From positions 248,001-312,000 of the forward strand of contig NZ_JAPCWC010000005.1 of assembly GCF_026420865.1 (NCBI RefSeq): 64,000 nt of DNA, given 5' to 3'. The translations under genes and the position numbers were made by a program. Within the stretch, counting starts at the first letter, position 1. The number at the start of each line of letters is the position of its first letter. This DNA is from Novosphingobium clariflavum (lineage in GTDB: Bacteria; Pseudomonadota; Alphaproteobacteria; Sphingomonadales; Sphingomonadaceae). Shown piece after piece: positions 1 through 11,306 of the stretch. The notes below the pieces were generated by a model. It made no database searches and was not told the DNA's origin. It saw only the letters and a program-made list of their open reading frames with translations.

Positions 1-63
1 CATGTCCTCGCCGTAGAGGACGTAGCTGGGAACGGGGCGGGGGGAGGGCGGGCTCGGGGGCAT
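1..63 (-). CDS. AraC-type transcriptional activator, N-terminus only (PobR-like)
   Basis: Only the first 21 codons lie in the window, reading leftward off the edge from an ATG at 61-63. The visible peptide ends in PVPSYVLYGED, a start I associate with AraC-family regulators of 4-hydroxybenzoate hydroxylase. The gene is divergent from pobA with about 137 bp between the two starts, which is the classic regulator/target arrangement. The assignment rests on a very short peptide plus context, so the family is a reasoned guess; an unrelated protein is possible. Confidence 0.5.
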   Translation of the reverse strand, partial: MPPSPPSPRPVPSYVLYGEDM

Positions 64-86
64 GGAAGACTCGCGGGGTGTCCTGA

Positions 87-1391
<1,305 letters not shown>

Positions 1392-1424
1392 GGGCCGGTG
1401 CCTGCGCGGGTCTGCGTCTCAGGC

Positions 1425-1745
1425 CTAGCTCTGCGACGCAGGCGTCTCGACGACCAGCCCCTCAAGCGCCTCCGTCACCGGAAGCTGGCAGGCAAGCCGC
1501 GCGCAGGGGTGCGCGTCGCCGGATGCGTCGATCACCGGCCCTTCGTAGTCCCCCGGCGGCCCGAGCCGCTCGAACCACTCGGGCGTCAGGTGCACGCGGC
1601 AGGTGCCGCAGTAGCAGTTGCCGCCGCAGACCGCCGCGATGGCCTCGATCCCTTGCGCGACGGCGTTTTCCATCAGCGACAGGCCCTCGCGCGCGGCGAT
1701 TTCGCGCCGGGTTCCGCCCGCGTCGATGAAGGTGATGCGCACCAT
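1425..1745 (-). CDS. 2Fe-2S ferredoxin (P450 redox partner)
   Basis: A 106-residue [2Fe-2S] ferredoxin of the adrenodoxin/putidaredoxin type that carries electrons to a P450. The cluster ligands are seen as CGGNCYCGTC around residues 39-48, with the fourth cysteine in ARLACQL near residue 86. It starts 5 bp after the end of the P450 gene, so the two are co-transcribed and almost certainly work together. No ferredoxin reductase is adjacent; the FAD reductase at 47827-49068 or the FNR-type reductase at 34172-34990 could serve. Confidence 0.9.
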   Translation of the reverse strand: MVRITFIDAGGTRREIAAREGLSLMENAVAQGIEAIAAVCGGNCYCGTCRVHLTPEWFERLGPPGDYEGPVIDASGDAHPCARLACQLPVTEALEGLVVETPASQS

Positions 1746-1750
1746 CGGCG

Positions 1751-2926
1751 TCAGGCCGGATCGCAGGCGACCAGCGCGCCGCGCAGTTCGTAGCCCTGGA
1801 TGAAGTCGTTCCAGAGGATCGTCGGCTCCGCCACCAGGCGGATGCCGGGCAGGCGCAGCATGCGGTCGAGGAAGATGCGGCTCTCGTGCAGCGCCACCTG
1901 GGCGCCGGGGCAGCGGTGCGGGCCGTCGCCGAAGCTCATGTAGGGCCCGGCGACTTTCATGCGCTTCGCCCGGTCGGGATCGAGCCGGAAGGGGCAGGGG
2001 CCGGTGATCGCCTCGTCGACATTGGCCTCGCGGATCGAGAGGCAGAGCACTTCGCCTTGCGCCATCAGCCCCGGCTCGCCCTCGGCCGCGCGGCGGTGGA
2101 GCATCGAGGCGACCGGCTCCAGCCGCAGGATCTCCTCGAGGATGGCAGACTGACCCGCTTCGTCGCCGGCGAGGAAACGTTCGCGCAAGGGGGCGCTGGT
2201 GAACAGGTGCCAGGCGGCCATGACGATGAATTCGCGCGTGGTCATCATGCCCGCGCCGCCGTAGCTCAGGCACTCCATGATCATGCCCTTGCGCGAGTAA
2301 TTCTCGCCGATCATGAACGAGATCACGTCCTCGCGCGGCTGCCGGCGGCGCGCGGCGATCGCCGGGGCGAGGTCCTTGCGGTAGAACCGGCCGACGCGCA
2401 GCAGCATCCGGGCGTTGAAGATCAGGGTGCCCAGCCAGCCCGGCCTGCGGACCAGCGAACTGTCCAGCACCGCCTTCACCCGGCGGGCGAGGGCGCGGTT
2501 GCTGTCGCTGTTGGTCAGGCCGACGATCTCGGCGGTGACGTCCACCGCCATCTGGAAGCTCAGGTCGTCGAGCGGCAGCGGCTTGCCTTCGCGCAGGCGC
2601 GCGACCAGTTCGTCCATCGTGCGCTGCATGACCGCGTGGTGGCGGGTGACGATGGTCCGGGGCGCGAACAGCCCGGCCACGGCGGCGCGGCGCTTGCGGT
2701 GGGCCTCGCCGTCGAGGAAGAAGAACGAGACCTCGTCCGGGTTGGAGAGATCGGTGGCCTCGGCATGGGCGCCGGCCTGGCGGACCTTGGGCGAGCGCAG
2801 CACCTCGCGGCTCAGGGCGAAGCGGCCGATCACGCGCGAACCGGCCTGCGGGGCAAGATGGGCCTCGGCGATGCGCGCGCTCTTGCGGTCGTCCGGTTCC
2901 GGCATGCGTGCGGCGGTCATGGCCAT
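1751..2926 (-). CDS. Cytochrome P450
   Basis: Bacterial class I P450, 391 residues. It shows the heme-binding loop FGDGPHRCPG with its cysteine near residue 338, the K-helix ExxR as EEILRL near residue 265, and an I-helix GGAGMMTTRE near residue 225. The I-helix lacks the usual acidic residue before the conserved threonine pair (AGMMTT instead of AGxDT). The start at 2926 is preceded by AAAGGAGC; longer in-frame starts add low-quality sequence. It is followed at once by its ferredoxin. The neighbourhood of pobA and formaldehyde-handling genes suggests oxidation or O-demethylation of an aromatic acid, but that is inference. I cannot assign a CYP family number. Confidence 0.93.
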   Translation of the reverse strand: MAMTAARMPEPDDRKSARIAEAHLAPQAGSRVIGRFALSREVLRSPKVRQAGAHAEATDLSNPDEVSFFFLDGEAHRKRRAAVAGLFAPRTIVTRHHAVMQRTMDELVARLREGKPLPLDDLSFQMAVDVTAEIVGLTNSDSNRALARRVKAVLDSSLVRRPGWLGTLIFNARMLLRVGRFYRKDLAPAIAARRRQPREDVISFMIGENYSRKGMIMECLSYGGAGMMTTREFIVMAAWHLFTSAPLRERFLAGDEAGQSAILEEILRLEPVASMLHRRAAEGEPGLMAQGEVLCLSIREANVDEAITGPCPFRLDPDRAKRMKVAGPYMSFGDGPHRCPGAQVALHESRIFLDRMLRLPGIRLVAEPTILWNDFIQGYELRGALVACDPA

Positions 2927-3132
2927 GCTCCTTTCGACAACCCGGTCTCGTCCCGTGCGTTGCGGTTCCTGAGGACCGAACGTCATCGAGGTTATGATAT
3001 TCAATGGATCGTATCTTGGCCAGCGGCATCTGGCGGCGCGGCGCGGCAGTGGGGGCTTCGGGCTTGACCCCACCGGCCAGCCGTTTTTGTCCCCGGCGGC
3101 AAGGACTTCGTTCAACAACTTGGCCCTTTCGC

Positions 3133-4392
3133 ATGCGCACCATGATTGCCTCTGCGGACTTTGCTGCTATCGCTGCCCGCGTGCGATATGACTTTGCCTT
3201 GAATTGGAAGCGACTGCCGCTGGCGGCGGCACTGGCCTGCTCTGCGGCTTTTTCGCTGGCGGCCTGCACGGGCCAGGAGCGCCCCGCCGCGGCCTTGCCG
3301 CAGCCACCCGCGCCCACGGTGGAGGCGCCGGTGGATGGTGACTGGTGGAAGCAGGCCGGCGATCCGCTGCTGGCGGACCTGGTGGCGCGCGGCCTTGCCG
3401 CCGACCACGCGCTTGCCTGCCGGGCGGCCCGCCTGGCCGTGCAGGCCGAGGCGGACGCTTCGGCCGAGCGGCGCCTGTCGGGCCGGATGCGCAAGCTGGT
3501 CGGTACCGATCAGGGCCTGTCGCGCGCCGCTGCCCTGCGCGCCGATCAATATGCCTATGCCCAGGCCCGCGCCGAGCGCGCGGCGGCGGTGGCGCTGGCC
3601 TATGTCGAGGTGCGGCGGCTGCAGAGCGTGCTGGTCCTGCGCACCGAGCGGCTCGACCAGTTCCGCGACAATGCCGCGATCGCCGAATTCCGCCGCCAGG
3701 CCGGGCTGGTCACCGCGATCGACGGCAGCATCGGCAGCAGCATGGCCGGCGTTGCCGATGCCGACGTGGCGGCGACCCGCGCGCGCTTCGAGCGGGCGCG
3801 CATGGACCTTGCGCGGATGGCCGACATGGACGATGCCGCGCTGCTGACGGCGCTGGGCGAGAGCGGCGACGTCGCCGATCTCGGCCGCGATCCGCCGGGG
3901 CCTGCCGACGAGGGGCCGCTGCACCGCGCCGACCTGCTGGCGCTGCGCTACCGGCTGCTCTCCCGGATCGAGCATGAGAAGATGACCCAGGCCGATATCA
4001 ACAAGGCCGAGGCCGAACGCGGCGATCCCTCGACCCCGCCGCTGCTGCGCGACGGGCTGGGCGAACTCGACAAGGCCGAGGCCGGGGCCCGCGCCGAGAT
4101 CGCCGCCACGCGGCAGGCGCTGGTCCTGCTCGATGCCCGCGAACAGGCGCTCGGCCAGAGCGGCGAGCGGTCGCGCCGGGCGGTGCAGGATGCCCGCGCC
4201 GCCTACCGTGCGGGCATGGGCGATTTCGCGACGCTCTACGTGGCCGAAGCCTCGGCGCTGTCGGTCGAGGAGGCGCGGCTGGGCCTGCGGGCCGAGCGGG
4301 CGGCGGGGATGATCCGCCTGCACCTCCAGCGCGGCGACGGCTGGTCGGCGGCGGACCTCTCGCCGCAAGTGGGAGTCGCTGCCTGTGACTGA
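3133..4392 (+). CDS. TolC/NodT-like outer-membrane factor lipoprotein
   Basis: Probable outer-membrane channel component of a tripartite exporter. An N-terminal hydrophobic segment ends in a lipobox-like SLAACTG, followed by a proline-rich linker and the DWWKQAGDPLLADLVARGL sequence typical of the RND outer-membrane factor family. The rest is long, alanine-rich, helical repeats. It is divergent and shorter than standard OMFs. The start is uncertain: ATG 3133, ATG 3142 or GTG 3181 all precede the signal sequence and none has a clear ribosome binding site. The stop overlaps the GTG of the HlyD-like gene, so the two form an operon. There is no inner-membrane transporter beside them. Confidence 0.7.
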   Translation: MRTMIASADFAAIAARVRYDFALNWKRLPLAAALACSAAFSLAACTGQERPAAALPQPPAPTVEAPVDGDWWKQAGDPLLADLVARGLAADHALACRAARLAVQAEADASAERRLSGRMRKLVGTDQGLSRAAALRADQYAYAQARAERAAAVALAYVEVRRLQSVLVLRTERLDQFRDNAAIAEFRRQAGLVTAIDGSIGSSMAGVADADVAATRARFERARMDLARMADMDDAALLTALGESGDVADLGRDPPGPADEGPLHRADLLALRYRLLSRIEHEKMTQADINKAEAERGDPSTPPLLRDGLGELDKAEAGARAEIAATRQALVLLDAREQALGQSGERSRRAVQDARAAYRAGMGDFATLYVAEASALSVEEARLGLRAERAAGMIRLHLQRGDGWSAADLSPQVGVAACD

Positions 4393-5575
4393 GGCCGACC
4401 ACGCCAATCTCGACAGTTTCCTGGGGTTCGGCGCCCGCCGCGGGCGCACGCATCTGCTGCGGCTGGCGCTGCTGGCGGCGGCGGTGGTGGCGCTGCTGAT
4501 GCTGCTGGTCCGCTTCCTGGGCGGCAGCGACCTGCCGTATTACACCGCGCTGGTCGAACAGGGCACGATCACGCCGATGGTCGCCGAGCGCGGCACCGTG
4601 CACGGCAGCGGCGAAGTGGCGCTGGCCGCGGCGCTCGACGGTACCGTCACGGCCGAGGGCGTGCCTGCGGGCGGCAAGGTCGCGAAGGGGCAGGTCCTGG
4701 CCACCATCGACGCCGAGCCGCTGCGCAGCACCCTCGCGGCCGACCGCGCGCTGGTCACTGCCGCCGAGGCCGACCTTGCCGCCGCCCGCACGGCGCGCGA
4801 CGAGGCTAGCGGCAAGCTGGCGCGCTTCGAGGACGTCTGGCGCCGCTCCGGCCACCGGGTTCCGGCGATCAACGAACTGGAAGGCGCGCGCGCCGACGCC
4901 GACCGCGCCGGGCGCGCGGTGTCCGCCGCCGAGGCCCGGCTCGCCGCCGCCCGCAGCAGCCTTGAGGCCGATAGCGAGAAGCTGGCCGCCGCCGTCGTGC
5001 GCGCGCCTTTTGCCGGCTACGTGGTGGAACGCAGCATCCGCACCGGCCAGCGCGTGCGCATGGGCATGAAGCTGTTCACCCTGGCCGCCAGCGACGAGAC
5101 GCTGGAAATCGAGATCCCGCTGGCCCGCGCGGGCAATGCGGTGCTGGAAGCGGGCACGGTGGCGCAAGTGCGGCTCGATGCCTTGCCCGACGCGGTGCAG
5201 TCGGCGACGCTGGCCCGCATCCTGACCGACCGCGCCGATGCGCCGGGTTCGCGCCGCGCCGTGTTCACGCTGGAGAAGCCGGTCGAGGCGATCCGCCCCG
5301 GCATGGCCGCCACGGTCGAACTGCCCTTGCCGCAGCGCAGCAACGTCCTCCTCGTGCCCGACGCCGCGCTGACGTTCGAGCCCGGCAACAGGGCCACGCC
5401 CTCCACCGGGCGCAGCCAGCCGCGCATCTATCTCGTCTCGGGCGACGGCGAGCCGCGCCGGGTCTACGTGACCGTCGGCGCGGGTGACGGCAAACGCACC
5501 GAAGTCTTCGCCAGCGATCTCAAGCCGGGGGTGGAAGTCATCGTCGGCTGGCGCAACCAGCCGGCCCAACCGTAA
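4385..5575 (+). CDS. HlyD/MacA-type periplasmic membrane-fusion protein
   Basis: Membrane-fusion (adaptor) protein of 396 residues. It has an N-terminal membrane anchor near residues 24-45, a lipoyl/barrel-sandwich half-motif (GTVTAEGVPAGGKVAKGQVL), an alanine-rich coiled-coil hairpin near residues 115-195, then APFAGYVVERSIRTGQRV completing the barrel, and a C-terminal beta-barrel. It starts with GTG inside the last codons of the upstream outer-membrane factor (TGTGACTGA overlap). The pair lacks a dedicated pump, and opgG follows after 87 bp. The adaptor may serve a pump elsewhere or the glucan pathway. Confidence 0.87.
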   Translation: MTEADHANLDSFLGFGARRGRTHLLRLALLAAAVVALLMLLVRFLGGSDLPYYTALVEQGTITPMVAERGTVHGSGEVALAAALDGTVTAEGVPAGGKVAKGQVLATIDAEPLRSTLAADRALVTAAEADLAAARTARDEASGKLARFEDVWRRSGHRVPAINELEGARADADRAGRAVSAAEARLAAARSSLEADSEKLAAAVVRAPFAGYVVERSIRTGQRVRMGMKLFTLAASDETLEIEIPLARAGNAVLEAGTVAQVRLDALPDAVQSATLARILTDRADAPGSRRAVFTLEKPVEAIRPGMAATVELPLPQRSNVLLVPDAALTFEPGNRATPSTGRSQPRIYLVSGDGEPRRVYVTVGAGDGKRTEVFASDLKPGVEVIVGWRNQPAQP

Positions 5576-5611
5576 ACCGGGGCCCTAAACCGGGGTCATA
5601 AACCGGCGCCA
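5573..5611. repeat. 13-bp tandem repeat, three copies, across a stop codon
   Basis: Three adjacent 13-bp units (5573-5585, 5586-5598, 5599-5611), each beginning TAAACCGG. The first carries the TAA stop of the HlyD-like gene. The third unit is slightly diverged. Confidence 0.7.
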
Positions 5612-5662
5612 TAGGCCTGCAGGCGTGATCTCCGCCCGGCAGGCGCTTGCAGAAGGATCCTT

Positions 5663-7276
5663 TTGACGCACCGCAGCGAAACTTTGCGCTCGCCCGTGCG
5701 TTTGACGCTCATGACCCGAAGTACAGTGAGGGAAGCCGGCTCGAAGACGAGCCGCCCGGTCGCCCCGGCGTCGCTTGGCCGCCGCGAATTTTCAGCCCTG
5801 CTGGCCTCGTTTGCCGGACTGGCGGCGTTGCCGCAGTTGGCGCAGGCGGCAGCGCGGGGGGACGCCGCCGCCGGGTTCGGCCCCGCCACGCCGTTTTCGT
5901 GGGACACGCTGGTCCGCGCGGCCCAGGCGCTGGCGGCGCGGCCTTATGTCCAGCCGCCGGTCTCCGCCCATGCGGCAGCCGATTTCGAGGCGGCGGTCAA
6001 GCTGACCTACGGCGATGCCAAAAGCGTGGCGGGCGACGTGCGGCTGTTCCCGGCGACCCGAGGCACTTCGCCGCAGGCGGTGAAGATCCACCTCGTGGAA
6101 AACGGCAGCGCCCGTGAACTCACCGACACGCGGGGCTTCTTCGTGGGCGGCAGCCGCGCCGATCCGGCGGGTTTCCGGGTGATGACCGCCGATCATCGCT
6201 CGGACTGGCTGGCCTTCCAGGGCGCCTCCTATTTCCGCACGTCGGGCGGGCGCGACCAGTACGGCCTTTCGGCGCGCGGCATCGCCGTCGACACCGCCAT
6301 GCCGCAGCCGGAGGAATTTCCCGCCTTCACCGAATTCTGGATCGAGCATGTCGGCACCGACCATGTGCGCATCCATGCCCTGCTCGACGGGCCGAGCTTG
6401 GCCGGGGCCTATGCCTTCGAGTGCCGGCGCGGCGAGGCGGCGATCACGCAGGACGTGCGCGCCAGCCTGTTCCTGCGCCGCGATGTCGCGCGGCTGGGTC
6501 TCGCGCCGATCACCAGCATGTTCTGGTACGACCAGGCCGATCCCGCCAAGCGCACCGACTGGCGCCCGGAAATCCACGATTCCGACGGCCTGGCGATCCA
6601 TGCGGGCTCGGGCGAGCGGATCTGGGTGCCGCTCGCCAATCCGCAGCGCACCCGCACCAATGCGCTGCGCGCCGACGGGGTGAAGGGGTTCGGCCTGCTC
6701 CAGCGCGACCAGCGCTTCGACCATTACCAGGACGACGGCGCCTTCTACGACAAGCGCCCCTCGCTGTGGGTCGAGCCGCAGGGCGACTGGGGCAAGGGCG
6801 CGGTCATGCTCTACCAGATGAGCACCGATACCGAGACGATCGACAACATCGCCGCCTTCTGGCTCGCCGACGAACCGGCGCGCGCCGGGCAGCGCCGCGA
6901 CTTTGCCTACCGGCTGAACTGGACCAGCGAGGAGCCCGCAGCGACGGCGGCGGCGCGCTGCGTGGACAGCTGGCAGGGCCAGTCGGGGCGGCCGGGGGTC
7001 AAGGCCGCCGAAAAGGATGCGCGCAAGTTCGTGTTCGATTTCGAGGGCGCGGCGCTGCAGGGCCTTACCCGCCAGAGCGGCGTCACCGCCGTGACCGGCC
7101 TTCCCGCGCAGGCGGTGGCGGACCAGGCGGTCTATCCCGTAGTCGGCACCGCGAACCGCTGGCGGGTGGTGCTGGACCTGCGTCCCGCCGCCATGCCTTC
7201 GCCGGACATCCGCCTGTTCCTCGCGCGCGGCGGCGCCGCGCTCAGTGAAACCGTGATACAGAGCGTCGAACCATGA
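5663..7276 (+). CDS. opgG: Periplasmic glucan biosynthesis protein OpgG/MdoG family
   Basis: Needed for branching or release of osmoregulated periplasmic glucans; acts in the periplasm. A twin-arginine-type signal is visible (LGRREFSALLAS followed by a hydrophobic stretch ending near AQAAA). The mature part holds family stretches such as LTYGDAKSV and FWYDQADP, and the C-terminal half matches the Ig-like MdoG region. I chose the TTG at 5663 because AGAAGGA lies 7 bases upstream; the ATG at 5711 is an alternative with no clear ribosome site that leaves the signal intact. The last bases overlap opgH (ATGA), so the two are translationally coupled. Confidence 0.9.
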   Translation: MTHRSETLRSPVRLTLMTRSTVREAGSKTSRPVAPASLGRREFSALLASFAGLAALPQLAQAAARGDAAAGFGPATPFSWDTLVRAAQALAARPYVQPPVSAHAAADFEAAVKLTYGDAKSVAGDVRLFPATRGTSPQAVKIHLVENGSARELTDTRGFFVGGSRADPAGFRVMTADHRSDWLAFQGASYFRTSGGRDQYGLSARGIAVDTAMPQPEEFPAFTEFWIEHVGTDHVRIHALLDGPSLAGAYAFECRRGEAAITQDVRASLFLRRDVARLGLAPITSMFWYDQADPAKRTDWRPEIHDSDGLAIHAGSGERIWVPLANPQRTRTNALRADGVKGFGLLQRDQRFDHYQDDGAFYDKRPSLWVEPQGDWGKGAVMLYQMSTDTETIDNIAAFWLADEPARAGQRRDFAYRLNWTSEEPAATAAARCVDSWQGQSGRPGVKAAEKDARKFVFDFEGAALQGLTRQSGVTAVTGLPAQAVADQAVYPVVGTANRWRVVLDLRPAAMPSPDIRLFLARGGAALSETVIQSVEP

Positions 7277-9117
7277 ACGCACCGCCCCATGCGCCCGCCC
7301 ATGCGGCGATGAGCCCGCTGCCGCCGGAGGCGCCGCTGGCGATGCCGGTCCAGGACCTCCACGGCATTGCCCCCGGCTCGATCGCGGTGCGCACCAGCCC
7401 GCACGGCATGCAGGTCAAGCGCCTGCTGCTGCTGGCGGTCACCGCGGTGATCGCGCTGGCGGCCTCGAGCGAGGTGCGTTTCGCCTTGTCGCGCGACGGG
7501 TTGAGCGTGCTCGACATCGTGCTGCTGCTGTTCTTCGTGCCGCTGTTCGCGTGGATCGCCTTCGGCTTCGTCACGTCCTCGATCGGGTTCCTCCAGCTCA
7601 TCACCGGCAAGCATCCCGGCTTCACCGCGGTGCCGAGCCCGGCGTCCTCGCTGCGCCATCGCACCGCGGTGCTGATGCCGGTCTACAACGAGAGCGTGGA
7701 GGCCACCTTCGGCCGCGTGCGCGCCATGGCCGCCTCGATCGCCGCCGCGGGCGGGGCGGAGTGGATCGACTTCTTCGTGCTCAGCGATTCCAATGCCTTC
7801 CACGGCAAGCGCGAGGAAGCGGCCTGGCGTGAAGTGGCCGCTTCGGCGCCGATCAAGGTCTATTACCGCCGCCGCGAGAAGAACATCGCGCGCAAGCCCG
7901 GCAACATCGCCGAATGGGTGCAGCGTTTCGGCGGCGCCTACGAAAACATGCTGATCCTCGACGCCGATTCGCTGATGAGCGGCGATGCCATCATCGGCAT
8001 GGCCGCGATCATGGAGGAGCGGCCCTCGATCGGCCTGCTCCAGACGGTGCCGATGATCATCAACGCGCAGACGCTGTTCCAGCGCTGGATGCGCTTCGCC
8101 AGCGAGGCCTACGGGCCGATCGCCTCTGCCGGGCTGCTCTGGTGGTCGGGCGCGGAGGCGAATTTCTGGGGCCACAACGCCATCGTGCGCACCCGCGCCT
8201 TCGCCGATTCCTGCGGTCTGCCCGAATTGCCGGGCAAGCCGCCGTTCGGCGGCCATATCCTCAGCCACGACATGTTCGAATCCGCGCTGCTGCGCCGCCG
8301 CGGCTGGGCGGTGCACATGGTGATGATCGACGGCAGCTACGAGGAATTCCCGCCCACCATCGTCGACCACGCGATCCGCGACCGGCGCTGGATGCAGGGC
8401 AATCTCCAGCACTTGCGCCTGATCGATGCCTCGGGCCTGCACTGGACCAGCCGCCTGCACCTGCTGATCGGCGCCTCGGCCTATCTGACCTCGCCCGGCT
8501 GGCTCCTGCTGCTGGTCACCGCCATCGTCCAGGCGGCGATGGCGCAGGGCGGCCAGGGCTTTGCGGGCGCCGCGCCGCCGAGCGTGCTGTGGCTGACCGT
8601 GCTGCTGCTGTTCGGGCCCAAGGCGATGGGCACGCTCTGGGTGCTGGCCGACAAGACCCGCCGCCGCGCTTTCGGGGGCTGGGGCGGCATGCTGCGCTCG
8701 GTCGCGCTGGAAGTGCCGCTGGCGATCCTGCTGGCGCCCGTCACCATGGTCATGCAGGTCAAGGCGCTGTTCGGCCTCGCGCTCGGCATTCCGGTGCACT
8801 GGAGCACGCAGGACCGCGATGCCCGCCGCATCGGCGTGCGCGAGGTGCTGCCGGACCTCAAGGAGCACATCGCGCTGGGCCTCGTCTTCGCGGCGACCGC
8901 CTTCATCGACCCGGTGACGGCGCTGTGGCTCTCGCCGCTGACGCTGGGCCTGCTCGCCTCGCCCTGGCTGATCAGCCTGACCTCGCGCGCGACTACCGGC
9001 GCGCAGGCGGAACGGGAGGGCTTCTTCGCCGTGCCCGCGCCGACGATCATCGCGGCGGACGAAGCGCCGCTGGCCAACGATGACGAGCCGGGGGGCGCGC
9101 CGCTGGCAATCGGGTGA
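7273..9117 (+). CDS. opgH: Glucan biosynthesis glucosyltransferase H
   Basis: Inner-membrane glucosyltransferase that makes the linear beta-glucan backbone of periplasmic glucans from UDP-glucose. The 614-residue protein has two N-terminal membrane segments (about residues 50-100), a cytoplasmic GT2 domain with VLMPVYNES and DADSLMSGD, a QxxRW-type motif in DRRWMQGNL, and several C-terminal membrane helices. The ATG overlaps the opgG stop. It is somewhat shorter than enterobacterial OpgH, mainly at the N-terminus. No succinyl- or phosphoglycerol-transferase for decorating the glucan is visible nearby. Confidence 0.93.
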   Translation: MNAPPHAPAHAAMSPLPPEAPLAMPVQDLHGIAPGSIAVRTSPHGMQVKRLLLLAVTAVIALAASSEVRFALSRDGLSVLDIVLLLFFVPLFAWIAFGFVTSSIGFLQLITGKHPGFTAVPSPASSLRHRTAVLMPVYNESVEATFGRVRAMAASIAAAGGAEWIDFFVLSDSNAFHGKREEAAWREVAASAPIKVYYRRREKNIARKPGNIAEWVQRFGGAYENMLILDADSLMSGDAIIGMAAIMEERPSIGLLQTVPMIINAQTLFQRWMRFASEAYGPIASAGLLWWSGAEANFWGHNAIVRTRAFADSCGLPELPGKPPFGGHILSHDMFESALLRRRGWAVHMVMIDGSYEEFPPTIVDHAIRDRRWMQGNLQHLRLIDASGLHWTSRLHLLIGASAYLTSPGWLLLLVTAIVQAAMAQGGQGFAGAAPPSVLWLTVLLLFGPKAMGTLWVLADKTRRRAFGGWGGMLRSVALEVPLAILLAPVTMVMQVKALFGLALGIPVHWSTQDRDARRIGVREVLPDLKEHIALGLVFAATAFIDPVTALWLSPLTLGLLASPWLISLTSRATTGAQAEREGFFAVPAPTIIAADEAPLANDDEPGGAPLAIG

Positions 9118-9142
9118 GTTCGCTGACTTCCGTCAGCAAGAT

Positions 9143-9175
9143 CCCGTCGCCCCCGCCTTCGCGGGGATGACGGGG
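9143..9175. repeat. Dispersed palindromic repeat (REP-like)
   Basis: An imperfect palindrome: CCCGTC and GACGGG arms outside, CCCCGC and GCGGGG inside, around a CTTC loop. The core resembles an intergenic repeat common in many proteobacterial genomes. It sits between the convergent opgH and LysR genes and could also help end transcription. It is the only copy of this type that I see in the window. Confidence 0.55.
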
Positions 9176-9209
9176 TAGTTCGGATCAGCGGACAATGGGC
9201 GGGCCGAGG

Positions 9210-10106
9210 TCAGGCACTCGCCTGCGCCAGCCGCGCGGGCAGCCGGGCGCGCAGATGCGCCACCAGTGCGCCGACTTTGGGCGAGAGATGGCGGCGCTGG
9301 GGATAGACCGCCCAGATCGGCTCTTCCTCGGGCGCAAGGTCGGTCAGCACCGGCTCCAGTCGCCCCGCCGCGACATGGTCGCCAAGATAGAAGGCGGGCA
9401 CCTGGCACAGCCCCATGTCCGCCAGCGCCGCCTCGACCAGCGCGGCGCCGCTGTTGCAGCGCCAGCGACCCTGCGGGCGGAAGGTCTGGCCATCGCGGAA
9501 GTGCCACTGGCTGGCGGAGCCGACGAGGCAGTCGTGGTGCTTGAGATCGGCGATCGTCGCGGGCCTTCCGCGGTCGTGGAGATAGCCGCGCGAACCCAGC
9601 GTCACCAGCGCGCGGCTGGCGATGCGGCTGGCGACGAGGCGCGAATCCTCGAGATGCCCGGTGCGGATGGCGAGGTCGTAGCCCTCGGCGATGAGGTCCA
9701 CGAGCGCATTGTCGAGGTCCAGCGTCACCGAGATCGCCGGATAGGCCTGTGACAGTTCGCGCACCAGCGGCGCCACGAACTTCTCGCCCAGCGCATAGGA
9801 GCAGGTGACGCGCAGATGCCCGCGCGGCTCGCCCTGCGAAGTGATGGCGGCAATCGCCTCGTCGCGCTCCTCGATCAGGCGGCGGCAGGTCTCGAGGAAG
9901 ATCTGCCCGGTTTCCGTGAGTCTAAGCGTGCGCGTCGTGCGCAGCATCAGCTGGGCCTGCAGCCGCGTTTCCAGCCGCGCCAGCGCCCGGCTCATATGCG
10001 TGACCGAGGCGCCATAGGCCTCTGCCGCCAGCGTGAAGCTGCCGTGGCGGGCGATCATCACGAATTCCTCGATCCCGTCCCACTGGCCGAGCATCATTTT
10101 CCCCAT
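9210..10106 (-). CDS. LysR-family transcriptional regulator
   Basis: LysR regulator of 298 residues with an N-terminal winged helix-turn-helix ([25 protein letters not shown], shown here only as a region near residues 23-47) and a LysR substrate-binding domain from about residue 95. It is divergent from the formaldehyde dehydrogenase gene with an 87-bp gap holding a GTGATAA/TTATCAC inverted repeat, so it probably controls that operon and itself. The start at 10106 is the outermost ATG; an internal ATG-ATG pair (residues 4-5) is an alternative with a GGGGAAA just upstream. The effector is unknown. Confidence 0.9.
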   Translation of the reverse strand: MGKMMLGQWDGIEEFVMIARHGSFTLAAEAYGASVTHMSRALARLETRLQAQLMLRTTRTLRLTETGQIFLETCRRLIEERDEAIAAITSQGEPRGHLRVTCSYALGEKFVAPLVRELSQAYPAISVTLDLDNALVDLIAEGYDLAIRTGHLEDSRLVASRIASRALVTLGSRGYLHDRGRPATIADLKHHDCLVGSASQWHFRDGQTFRPQGRWRCNSGAALVEAALADMGLCQVPAFYLGDHVAAGRLEPVLTDLAPEEEPIWAVYPQRRHLSPKVGALVAHLRARLPARLAQASA

Positions 10107-10109
10107 ATG

Positions 10110-10143
10110 GTGATAATACTTTTCAGAAACGTCGCTTTATCAC
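10110..10143. promoter_or_regulatory. Inverted-repeat operator between LysR gene and adhC
   Basis: GTGATAA (10110-10116) and TTATCAC (10137-10143) form a perfect 7-bp inverted repeat with a 20-bp spacer, between two divergent starts. The position fits a LysR binding site overlapping both promoters; the binding partner is inferred. Confidence 0.5.
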
Positions 10144-10193
10144 AGCAAGGGCCGGTCCTACAAAGCGCGCAAGCAGTTCAAGGAGCATACCCC

Positions 10194-11305
<1,112 letters not shown>

Positions 11306-11306
<1 letters not shown>

